A DNA stretch of 64,000 nt from Ptiloglossa arizonensis (lineage: Eukaryota > Arthropoda > Insecta > Hymenoptera > Colletidae): assembly GCF_051014685.1 (NCBI RefSeq), contig NW_027478979.1:1-64000 (forward strand), given 5' to 3'. Below are positions 1 to 10,633 of the stretch, in pieces. The position numbers were made by a program, and so were the translations under genes. Each line of letters opens with the position of its first letter. Positions within the stretch are counted from its first letter, which is position 1. The notes under the pieces are model-generated. The model saw only the letters and a program-made list of their open reading frames with translations, did no database searches and was not told the origin of the DNA.

Positions 1-175
1 CGCAAAATTTCTCTTGCATCTGAAAGTAGAAACTCGCCCCCATTACAACGGTATGAGTAGTTTTCCCCTAGGCAGTTCTAGTTATTCGTTTCGAGTATCA
101 GAACTGCGAAAATTTTATGTTCTCAAGCGTTTCTTACCTCAAAACTGCCATATCTCGCGAACGGATTGACCAATC
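1..175 (+). repeat. First monomer, family B, with compensating +1 and -1 changes
   Basis: This copy carries A7/C13, C35, CTAGGCAG and GTATCAG and the TTTTATGTTCTC form that lacks one base. It also has five C instead of four at about 36-40, so its length is still 175. The window edge falls exactly at monomer base 1, which is probably chance. The same variant set recurs near 4,725, 7,350, 19,600, 24,850, 27,300, 29,575, 31,500 and 32,025, so the window opens inside a B cassette. Confidence 0.85.
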
Positions 176-1575
176 CGAAAAGTTTCTGTTGTATCTGAAA
201 GTAGAAACTAGCCCCATTACAACGGTATGAGTAGTTTTCCCCTAGACCGTTCTAGTTATTCGTTTCGAGCATCCGAACTGCGAAAATTTGAAGTTTCTCA
301 AGCGTTTCTTACCTCAAAACTGCAATATTTCGCGAACGGATTGACCAATCCGCAAAGTTTCTGTTGCATCTGAAAGTAGAAACTAGCCCCATTACAACGG
401 TGTGAGTAGTTTTCCCCTAGACCGTTCTAGTTATTCGTTTCGAGCATCAGAACTGCGAAAATTTGGAGTTTCTCAAGCATTTCTTACCTCAAAATTGCCA
501 TATCTCGCGAACGGATTGACCAATCCGCAAAGTTTCTGTTGCATCTGAAAGTAGAAACTCGCCCCATTACAACGGTATGAGTAGTTTTCCCCTAGGCCGT
601 TCTAGTTATTCGTTTCGAGCATCAGAACTGCGAAAATTTGGAGTTTCTCAAGCGTTTCTTACTGCAAAACTGCCATATCTCGCGAACGGATTGACCAATC
701 CGCAAAATTTCTCTTGCATCTGAAAGTAGAAACTCGCCCCATTACAACGGTATGAGTAGTTTTCCACTAGACCGTTCTAGTTATTCGTTTCGAGCATCAG
801 AACTGCGAAAATTTGGAGTTTCTCAAGCGTTTCTTACACCAAAACTGCCATATCTCGCGAACGGATTGACCAATCCGCAAAATTTCTCTTGCATCTGAAA
901 GTAGAAACTCGCCCCATTACAACGGCATGAGTAGTTTTCCCCTAGGCCGTTCTAGTTATTCGTTTCGAGCCTCAGAACTGCGAAAATTTGGAGTTTCTCA
1001 AGCGTTTGTTACCTCAAAACTGCCATATTTCGCGAACGGATTGACCAATCCGAAAAGTTTCTGTTGCATCTGAAAGTAGAAACTAGCCCCATTACAACGG
1101 TATAAGTAGTTTTCCCCTAGACCGTTCTAGTTATTCGTTTCGAGCATCAGAACTGCGAAAATTTGGAGTTTCTCAAGCGTTTCTTACCTCAAAACTGCCA
1201 TATCTCGTGAACGGATTGACCAATCCGCAAAGTTTCTGTTGCATCTGAAAGTAGAAACTCGCCCCATTACAACGGTATGAGTAGTTTGCCCCTAGGCCGT
1301 TCTAGTTATTCGTTTCGAGCATCAGAACTGCGAAAATTTGGAGTTTCTCAAGCGTTTCTTACTGCAAAACTGCCATATCTCGCGAACGGATTGACCAATC
1401 CGCAAAATTTCTCTTGCATCTGAAAGTAGAAACTCGCCCCATTACAACGGTATGAGTAGTTTTCCACTAGACCGTTCTAGTTATTCGTTTCGAGCATCAG
1501 AACTGCGAAAATTTTGAGTTTCTCAAGCGTTTCTTACCCCAAAACTGCCATATCTCGCGAACGGATTGACCAATC

Positions 1576-1749
1576 CGCAAAATTTCTCTTGCATCTGAAA
1601 GTAGAAACTCGCCCCATTACAACGGCATGAGTAGTTTTCCCCTAGGCCGTTCTAGTTATTCGTTTCGAGCCTCAGAACTGCGAAAATTTTATGTTCACAA
1701 GCGTTTCTTACCTCAAAACTGCCATATCTCGCGAACGGATTGACCAATC
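1576..1749 (+). repeat. Chimeric 174-bp monomer (GGCATG/CCTCAG left, TATGTTCAC right)
   Basis: The left part (A7, C13, C35, C51, G71, C96) is that of the GGCATGAG monomer type. The right part (TTTTATGTTCACAAG, one base short) is that of the GGCAG type, which elsewhere carries GTATCAG. The switch lies between consensus 96 and about 114. The same chimera recurs at 2,100-2,273, 524 bp away, so it was duplicated together with its neighbours. Confidence 0.75.
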
Positions 1750-2099
1750 CGAAAAGTTTCTGTTGCATCTGAAAGTAGAAACTAGCCCCATTACAACGGT
1801 ATGAGTAGTTTTCCCCTAGACCGTTCTAGTTATTCGTTTCGAGCATCCGAACTGCGAAAATTTGAAGTTTCTCAAGCGTTTCTTACCTCAAAACTGCAAT
1901 ATTTCGCGAACGGATTGACCAATCCGCAAAGTTTCTGTTGCATCTGAAAGTAGAAACTCGCCCCATTACAACGGTATGAGTAGTTTTCCCCTAGACCGTT
2001 CTAGTTATTCGTTTCGAGCATCCGAACTGCGAAAATTTGAAGTTTCTCAAGCGTTTCTTACACCAAAACTGCCATATCTCGCGAACGGATTGACCAATC

Positions 2100-2273
2100 C
2101 GCAAAATTTCTCTTGCATCTGAAAGTAGAAACTCGCCCCATTACAACGGCATGAGTAGTTTTCCCCTAGGCCGTTCTAGTTATTCGTTTCGAGCCTCAGA
2201 ACTGCGAAAATTTTATGTTCACAAGCGTTTCTTACCTCAAAACTGCCATATCTCGCGAACGGATTGACCAATC
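2100..2273 (+). repeat. Second copy of the 174-bp chimeric monomer
   Basis: It is the same combination as 1,576-1,749: GGCATGAG, CTAGGCC, CCTCAG, then TTTTATGTTCACAAG. The shared CAC in place of CTC at the right side shows that both derive from one event. The only other TTCAC copy I saw is near 7,460, on a GTATCAG background. Confidence 0.75.
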
Positions 2274-4373
2274 CGAAAAGTTTCTGTTGCATCTGAAAGT
2301 AGAAACTAGCCCCATTACAACGGTATGAGTAGTTTTCCCCTAGACCGTTCTAGTTATTCGTTTCGAGCATCCGAACTGCGAAAATTTGAAGTTTCTCAAG
2401 CGTTTCTTACCTCAAAACTGCCGTATCTCGCAAACGGATTGACCAATCCGAAAAGTTTCTGTTGCATCTGAAAGTAGAAACTAGCCCCATTACAACGGTA
2501 TGAGTAATTTTCCCCTAGACCGTTCTAGTTATTCGTTTCGAGCATCAGAACTGCGAAAATTTGGAGTTTCTCAAGCGTTTCTTACCTCAAAACTGCCATA
2601 TCTCGCGAACGGATTGACCAATTCGCAAAGTTTCTGTTGCATCTGAAAGTAGAAACTAGCCCCATTACAACGGTATGAGTAGTTTTCCCCTAGACCGTTC
2701 TAGTTATTCGTTTCGAGCATCAGCACTGCGAAAATTTGGAGTTTCTCAAGCGTTTCTTACCTCAAAACTGCCATATCTCGCGAACGGATTGACCAATCCG
2801 CAAAGTTTCTGTTGCATCTGAAAGTAGAAACTAGCCCCATTACAACGGTATGAGTAGTTTTCCCCTAGACCGTTCTAGTTATTCGTTTCGAGCATCAGAA
2901 CTGCGAAAATTTGGAGTTTCTCAAGCGTTTCTTACCTCAAAACTGCCATATCTCGCGAACGGATTGACAAATCCGCAAAGTTTCTGTTGCATCTGAAAGT
3001 AGAAACTCGCCCCATTACAACGGTATGAGTAGTTTTCCCCTAGACGGTTCTAGTTATTCGTTTCGAGCATCAGAACTGCGAAAATTTGGAGTTTCTCAAG
3101 CGTTTCTTACCTCAAAACTGCCATATCTCGCGAACGGATTGACAAATCCGCAAAGTTTCTGTTGCATCTGAAAGTAGAAACTCGCCCCATTACAACGGTA
3201 TGAGTAGTTTTCCCCTAGACGGTTCTAGTTATTCGTTTCGAGCATCAGAACTGCGAAAATTTGGAGTTTCTCAAGCGTTTCTTACCTCAAAACTGCCATA
3301 TCTCGCGAACGGATTGACCAATCCGCAAAGTTTCTGTTGCATCTGAAAGTAGAAACTAGCCCCATTACAACGGTATGAGTAGTTTTCCCCTAGACCGTTC
3401 TAGTTATTCGTTTCGAGCATCAGAACTGCGAAAATTTAGAGTTTCTCAAGCGTTTCTTACCTCAAAACTGCCATATCTCGCGAACGGATTGACCAATCCG
3501 CAAAGTCTCTGTTGCATCTGAAAGTAGAAACTAGCCCCATTACAACGGTATGAGTAGTTTTCCCCTAGACCGTTCTAGTTATTCGTTTCGAGCATCAGAA
3601 CTGCGAAAATTTGGAGTTTCTCAAGCGTTTCTTACATCAAAACTGCCATATCTCGCGAACGGATTGACCAATCCGCAAAGTTTCTGTTGCATCTGAAAGT
3701 AGAAACTAGCCCCATTACAACGGTATGAGTAGTTTTCCCCTAGACCGTTCTAGTTATTCGTTTCGAGCATCAGAACTGCGAAAATTTGGAGTTTCTCAAG
3801 CGTTTCTTACCTCCAAACTGCCATATCTCGCGAACGGATTGACCAATCCGCAAAGTTTCTGTTGCATCTGAAAGTAGAAACTAGCCCCATTACAACGGTA
3901 TGAGTAGTTTTCCCCTAGACCGTTCTAGTTATTCGTTTCGAGCATCAGAACTGCGAAAATTTGGAGTTTCTCAAGCGTTTCTTACCTCAAAACTGCCATA
4001 TCTCGCGAACGGATTGACCAATCCGCAAAGTCTCTGTTGCATCTGAAAGTAGAAACTAGCCCCATTACAACGGTATGAGTAGTTTTCCCCTAGACCGTTC
4101 TAGTTATTCGTTTCGAGCATCAGAACTGCGAAAATTTGGAGTTTCTCAAGCGTTTCTTACCTCAAAACTGCCATATCTCGCGAACGGATTGACCAATCCG
4201 CAAAGTTTCTGTTGCATCTGAAAGTAGAAACTAGCCCCATTACAACGGTATGAGTAGTTTTCCCCTAGACCGTTCTAGTTATTCGTTTCGAGCATCAGAA
4301 CTGCGAAAATTTGGAGTTTCTCAAGCGTTTCTTACCTCAAAACTGCCATATCTCGCGAACGGATTGACCAATC
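2274..4373 (+). repeat. Family A block 1 (12 monomers)
   Basis: These copies are mostly consensus type, with private marks: GCCGTATCTCGCAAACGG (2,421), GAGTAATTTT (2,502), CAATTCGC (2,619), two adjacent GACAAATCC/GACGGTT copies (2,967 and 3,142), AAAGTCTCTG (3,503 and 4,026) and TACCTCCAAAC (3,806). The same series follows at 7,843-9,280, first at an offset of 5,423 bp (31 monomers minus 2 bases) and then 5,248 bp (30 monomers minus 2). The one-monomer step is explained by the doubled GACAAAT copy here. Confidence 0.85.
2974..3323 (+). repeat. Tandemly doubled single monomer
   Basis: Two consecutive copies share C35 and GACGGTT, and each is preceded by GACAAATCC. The related series near 8,390 has only one GACAAAT copy, and the offset between the two series changes from 31 to 30 monomers across this point. 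This supports gain of one monomer here or loss of one there. Confidence 0.7.
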
Positions 4374-7300
4374 CGCAAAGTTTCTGTTGCATCTGAAAGT
4401 AGGAACTCGCCCCATTACAACGGTATGAGTAGTTTTCCCCTAGGCCGTTCTAGTTACTCGTTTCGAGCATCAGAACTGCGAAAATTTGGAGTTTCTCAAG
4501 CGTTTCTTACCTGAAAACTGCCATATCTCGCGAACGGATTGACCAATCCGAAAAGTTTCTGTTGCATCTGAAAGTAGAAACTCGCCCCATTACAACGGTA
4601 TGAGTAGTATGCCCCTAGGACGTTCTAGTTATTCGTTTCGAGCATCAGAACTGCGAAAATTTGGAGTTTCTCAAGCGTTTCTTACCCCAAAACTGCCATA
4701 TCTCGCGAACGGATTGACCAATCCGCAAAATTTCTCTTGCATCTGAAAGTAGAAACTCGCCCCATTACAACGGTATGAGTAGTTTTCCCCTAGGCAGTTC
4801 TAGTTATTCGTTTCGAGTATCAGAACTGCGAAAATTTTATGTTCTCAAGCGTTTCTTACCTCAAAACTGCCATATCTCGCGAATGGATTGACCAATCCGA
4901 AAAGTTTCTGTTGCATCTGAAAGTAGAAACTAGCCCCATTACAACGGTATGAGTAGTTTTCCCCTAGACCGTTCTAGTTATTCGTTTCGAGCATCCGAAC
5001 TGCGAAAATTTGAAGTTTCTCAAGCGTTTCTTACCTCAAAACTGCAATATTTCGCGAACGGATTGACCAATCCGCAAAGTTTCTGTTGCATCTGAAAGTA
5101 GAAACTAGCCGCATTACAACGGTGTGAGTAGTTTTCCCCTAGACCGTTCTAGTTATTCGTTTCGAGCATCAGAACTGCGAAAATTTGGAGTTTCTCAAGC
5201 ATTTCTTACCTCAAAATTGCCATATCTCGCGAACGGATTGACCAATCCGCAAAGTTTCTGTTGCATCTGAAAGTAGAAACTCGCCCCATTACAACGGTAT
5301 GAGTAGTTTTCCCCTAGACCGTTCTAGTTATTCGTTTCGAGCATCAGAACTGCGAAAATTTGGAGTTTCTCAAGCGTTTCTTACCTCAAAACTGCCATAT
5401 CTCGCGAACGGATTGACCAATCCGCAAAGTTTCTGTTGCATCTGAAAGTAGAAACTAGCCCCATTACAACGGTATGAGTAGTTTTCCCCTAGACCGTTCT
5501 AGTTATTCGTTTCGAGCATCAGAACTGCGAAAATTTGGAGTTTCTCAAGCGTTTCTTACCTCAAAACTGCCATATCTCGCGAACGGATTGACAAATCCGC
5601 AAAGTTTCTGTTGCATCTGAAAGTAGAAACTCGCCCCATTACAACGGTATGAGTAGTTTTCCCCTAGACCGTTCTAGTTATTCGTTTCGAGCATCAGAAC
5701 TGCGAAAATTTGGAGTTTCTCAAGCATTTCTTACCTCAAAATTGCCATATCTCGCGAACGGATTGACCAATCCGCAAAGTTTCTGTTGCATCTGAAAGTA
5801 GAAACTCGCCCCATTACAACGGTATGAGTAGTTTTCCCCTAGGCCGTTCTAGTTATTCGTTTCGAGCATCAGAACTGCGAAAATTTGGAGTTTCTCAAGC
5901 GTTTCTTACTGCAAAACTGCCATATCTCGCGAACGGATTGACCAATCCGCAAAATTTCTCTTGCATCTGAAAGTAGAAACTCGCCCTATTACAACGGTAT
6001 GAGTAGTTTTCCACTAGACCGTTCTAGTTATTCGTTTCGAGCATCAGAACTGCGAAAATTTGGAGTTTCTCAAGCGTTTCTTACCCCAAAACTGCCATAT
6101 CTCGCGAACGGATTGACCAATCCGCAAAATTTCTCTTGCATCTGAAAGTAGAAACTCGCCCCATTACAACGGCATGAGTAGTTTTCCCCTAGGCCGTTCT
6201 AGTTATTCGTTTCGAGCCTCAGAACTGCGAAAATTTGGAGTTTCTCAAGCGTTTGTTACCTCAAAACTGCCATATTTCGCGAACGGATTGACCAATCCGA
6301 AAAGTTTCTGTTGCATCTGAAAGTAGAAACTAGCCCCATTACAACGGTATAAGTAGTTTTCCCCTAGACCGTTCTAGTTATTCGTTTCGAGCATCAGAAC
6401 TGCGAAAATTTGGAGTTTCTCAAGCGTTTCTTACCTCAAAACTGCCATATCTCGTGAACGGATTGACCAATCCGCAAAGTTTCTGTTGCATCTGAAAGTA
6501 GAAACTCGCCCCATTACAACGGTATGAGTAGTTTGCCCCTAGGCCGTTCTAGTTATTCGTTTCGAGCATCAGAACTGCGAAAATTTGGAGTTTCTCAAGC
6601 GTTTCTTACTGCAAAACTGCCATATCTCGCGAACGGATTGACCAATCCGCAAAATTTCTCTTGCATCTGAAAGTAGAAACTCGCCCCATTACTACGGTAT
6701 GAGTAGTTTTCCACTAGACCGTTCTAGTTATTCGTTTCGAGCATCAGAACTGCGAAAATTTTGAGTTTCTCAAGCGTTTCTTACCCCAAAACTGCCATAT
6801 CTCGCGAACGGATTGACCAATCCGCAAAATTTCTCTTGCATCTGAAAGTAGAAACTCGCCCCATTACAACGGCATGAGTAGTTTTCCCCTAGGCCGTTCT
6901 AGTTATTCGTTTCGAGCCTCAGAACTGCGAAAATTTGGAGTTTCTCAAGCGTTTCTTACCTCAAAACTGCCATATCTCGCGAACGGATTGACCAATCCGC
7001 AAAGTTTCTGTTGCATCTGAAAGTAGGAACTCGCCCCATTACAACGGTATGAGTAGTTTTCCCCTAGGCCGTTCTAGTTATTCGTTTCGAGCATCAGAAC
7101 TGCGAAAATTTGGAGTTTCTCAAGCGTTTCTTACCTGAAAACTGCCATATCTCGCGAACGGATTGACCAATCCGAAAAGTTTCTGTTGCATCTGAAAGTA
7201 GAAACTCGCCCCATTACAACGGTATGAGTAGTATGCCCCTAGGACGTTCTAGTTATTCGTTTCGAGCATCAGAACTGCGAAAATTTGGAGTTTCTCAAGC

Positions 7301-7871
7301 GTTTCTTACTTCAAAACTGCCATATCTCGCGAACGGATTGACCAATCCGCAAAATTTCTCTTGAATCTGAAAGTAGAAACTCGCCCCATTTCAACGGTAT
7401 GAGTAGTTTTCCCCTAGGCAGTTCTAGTTATTCGTTTCGAGTATCAGAACTGCGAAAATTTTATGTTCACAAGCGTTTCTTACCTCAAAACTGCCATATC
7501 TCGCGAACGGATTGACCAATCCGAAAAGTTTCTGTTGCATCTGAAAGTAGAAACTAGCCCCATTACAACGGTATGAGTAGTTTTCCCCTAGACCGTTCTA
7601 GTTATTCGTTTCGAGCATCCGAACTGCGAAAATTTGAAGTTTCTCAAGCGTTTCTTACCTCAAAACTGCAATATTTCGCGAACGGATTGACCAATCCGCA
7701 AAGTTTCTGTTGCATCTGAAAGTAGACACTAGCCCCATTACAACGGTGTGAGTAGTTTTCCCCTAGACCGTTCTAGTTATTCGTTTCGAGCATCAGAACT
7801 GCGAAAATTTGAAGTTTCTCAAGCGTTTCTTACCTCAAAACTGCCGTATCTCGCAAACGGATTGACCAATC
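4374..7871 (+). repeat. Family B-rich block 2 (20 monomers)
   Basis: It opens with the cassette anchor AGGAACTCG (4,401), followed by ACCTGAAAAC, TATGCCCCTAGGACG and GGCAG/TATG copies, and the anchor recurs at 7,025 after 15 monomers. Two 174-bp copies lie at about 4,836 and 7,455. The block repeats the order of 1-1,690 and is closely related to 29,968-31,943, 24,143 bp away. The last copy (7,697) carries GTAGACACTAG, GTGTGAG and GAAG, then passes to GCCGTATCTCGC and family A. Confidence 0.85.
5250..5774 (+). repeat. Three-monomer family A insertion inside a B block
   Basis: Relative to the order seen at 351-700, three extra copies lie between the GTGTGAG monomer and the CTAGGCC/TACTGC monomer. 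They include a GACAAATCC step like those at 2,967. Both edges end in the rare GCATTTC followed by AAATTGCC (5,201 and 5,726), which is the footprint expected of a 525-bp exchange between misaligned arrays. Confidence 0.75.
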
Positions 7872-8183
7872 CGAAAAGTTTCTGTTGCATCTGAAAGTAG
7901 AAACTAGCCCCATTACAACGGTATGAGTAATTTTCCCCTAGACCGTTCTAGTTATTCGTTTCGAGCATCAGAACTGCGAAAATTTGGAGTTTCTCAAGCG
8001 TTTCTTACCTCAAAACTGCCATATCTCGCGAACGGATTGACCAATTCGCAAAGTTTCTGTTGCATCTGAAAGTAGAAACTAGCCCCATTACAACGGTATG
8101 AGTAGTTTTCCCCTAGACCGTTCTAGTTATTCGTTTCGAGCATCAGAACTGCGAAAATTTGGAGTTTCTCAAGCGTTTCTTAC

Positions 8184-10633
8184 CTCAAAACTGCCATATC
8201 TCGCGAACGGATTGACCAATCCGCAAAGTTTCTGTTGCATCTGAAAGTAGAAACTAGCCCCATTACAACGGTATGAGTAGTTTTCCCCTAGACCGTTCTA
8301 GTTATTCGTTTCGAGCATCAGAACTGCGAAAATTTGGAGTTTCTCAAGCGTTTCTTACCTCAAAACTGCCATATCTCGCGAACGGATTGACAAATCCGCA
8401 AAGTTTCTGTTGCATCTGAAAGTAGAAACTCGCCCCATTACAACGGTATGAGTAGTTTTCCCCTAGACCGTTCTAGTTATTCGTTTCGAGCATCAGAACT
8501 GCGAAAATTTGGAGTTTCTCAAGCGTTTCTTACCTCAAAACTGCCATATCTCGCGAACGGATTGACCAATCCGCAAAGTTTCTGTTGCATCTGAAAGTAG
8601 AAACTAGCCCCATTACAACGGTATGAGTAGTTTTCCCCTAGACCGTTCTAGTTATTCGTTTCGAGCATCAGAACTGCGAAAATTTGGAGTTTCTCAAGCG
8701 TTTCTTACCTCAAAACTGCCATATCTCGCGAACGGATTGACCAATCCGCAAAGTCTCTGTTGCATCTGAAAGTAGAAACTAGCCCCATTACAACGGTATG
8801 AGTAGTTTTCCCCTAGACCGTTCTAGTTATTCGTTTCGAGCATCAGAACTGCGAAAATTTGGAGTTTCTCAAGCGTTTCTTACCTCAAAACTGCCATATC
8901 TCGCGAACGGATTGACCAATCCGCAAAGTTTCTGTTGCATCTGAAAGTAGAAACTAGCCCCATTACAACGGTATGAGTAGTTTTCCCCTAGACCGTTCTA
9001 GTTATTCGTTTCGAGCATCAGAACTGCGAAAATTTGGAGTTTCTCAAGCGTTTCTTACCTCCAAACTGCCATATCTCGCGAACGGATTGACCAATCCGCA
9101 AAGTTTCTGTTGCATCTGAAAGTAGAAACAAGCCCCATTACAACGGTATGAGTAGTTTTCCCCTAGACCGTTCTAGTTATTCGTTTCGAGCATCAGAACT
9201 GCGAAAATTTGGAGTTTCTCAAGCGTTTCTTACCTCAAAACTGCCATATCTCGCGAACGGATTGACCAATCCGCAAAGTCTCTGTTGCATCTGAAAGTAG
9301 AAACTAGCCCCATTACAACGGTATGAGTAGTTTTCCCCTAGACCGTTGTAGTTATTCGTTTCGAGCATCAGAACTGCGAAAATTTGGAGTTTCTCAAGCG
9401 TTTCTTACCTCAAAACTGCCATATCTCGCGAACGGATTGACCAATCCGCAAAGTTTCTGTTGCATCTGAAAGTAGAAACTAGCCCCATTACAACGGTATG
9501 AGTAGTTTTCCCCTAGACCGTTCTAGTTATTCGTTTCGAGCATCAGAACTGCGAAAATTTGGAGTTTCTCAAGCGTTTCTTACCTCAAAACTGCCATATC
9601 TCGCGAACGGATTGACTAATCCGCAAAGTTTCTGTTGCATCTGAAAGTAGAAACTCGCCCCATTACAACGGTATGAGTAGTTTTCCCCTAGACCGTTCTA
9701 GTTATTCGTTTCGAGCATCAGAACTGCGAAAATTTGGAGTTTCTCAAGCGTTTCTTACTTCAAAACTGCCATATCTCCCGAACGGATTGACCAATCCGAA
9801 AAGTTTCTGTTGCATCTGAAAGTAGAAACTAGCCCCATTACAACGGTATGAGTAGTTTTCCCCTAGACCGTTCTAGTTATTTGTTTCGATCATCCGAACT
9901 GCGAAAATTTGAAGTTTCTCAAGCGTTTCTTACCTCAAAACTGCCATATCTCGCAAACGGATTGACCAATCCGAAAAGTTTCTGTTGCATCTGAAAGTAG
10001 AAACTAGCCCCATTACAACGGTAAGAGTAGTTTTCCCCTACACCGTTCTACTTATTCGTTTCGAGCATCCGAACTGCGAAAATTTGAAGTTTCTCAAGCG
10101 TTTCTTACCTCAAAACTGCCATATCTCGCAAACGGATTGACCAATCCGAAAAGTTTCTGTTGCATCTGAAAGTAGAAACTAGCCCCATTACAACGGTAAG
10201 AGTAGTTTTCCCCTAGACCGTTCTACTTATTCGTTTCGAGCATCAGAACTGCGAAAATTTGGAGTTTCTCAAGCGTTTCTTACCTCAAAACTGCCATATC
10301 TCGCGAACGGATTGACCAATCCGCAAAGTTTCTGTTGCATCTGAAAGTAGAAACTAGCCCCATTACAACGGTATGAGTAGTTTTCCCCTAGACCGTTCTA
10401 GTTATTCGTTTGGAGCATCAGAACTGCGAAAATTTGGAGTTTCTCAAGCGTTTGTTACCTCAAAACTGCCATATCTCGCGAACGGATTGACCAATCCGCA
10501 AAGTTTCTGTTGCATCTGAAAGTAGAAACTAGCCCCATTACAACGGTATGAGTAGTTTTCCCCTAGACCGTTCTAGTTATTCGTTTCGAGCATCAGAACT
10601 GCGAAAATTTGGAGTTTCTCAAGCGTTTCTTAT
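8184..10633 (+). repeat. 14-monomer higher-order repeat (2,450 bp), copy 1
   Basis: It matches copy 2 from 8,184-10,673 against 10,634-13,123 at a constant offset of 2,450. Marks shared in order: GACAAATCC (8,390), AAAGTCTCTG (8,751), TACCTCCAAAC (9,056), a second GTCTCTG (9,277), CCGTTGTAG (9,344), GACTAATCC (9,614), GTAAGAG with CTACACC (10,021) and TTTGGAGC (10,409). I noted three substitutions against copy 2: 9,130 (GAAACAAG), about 9,778 (TCTCCCG) and about 9,882 (ATTTGTT). That is roughly 99.9% identity. Confidence 0.88.

Larger units (their letters stand above)
1..2273 (+). repeat. Family B-rich block 1 (13 monomers)
   Basis: In order the copies show the GGCAG/TATG type, GCATCCG with GAAG and GCAATATTTCG (176), GTGTGAG with GCATTTC (351), CTAGGCC with TACTGC (526), CCACTAG (701), GGCATGAG with CCTCAG and GTTTGTT (876), GGTATAAG with CGTGAAC (1,051), TTTGCCCC (1,226), CCACTAG with TTTTGAG (1,401) and GGCATGAG (1,576). 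The stretch 1-1,690 matches 4,726-6,915 once a three-monomer insertion at about 5,250-5,775 is removed. Two 174-bp copies at 1,576 and 2,100 are near-identical chimeras. Confidence 0.85.

Noticed and set aside
4374..7871. Transposable element inside a B block
   Set aside because: The block differs from family A by monomer-scale variants only, keeps the 175-bp phase, and has no terminal repeats, target duplications or foreign sequence.
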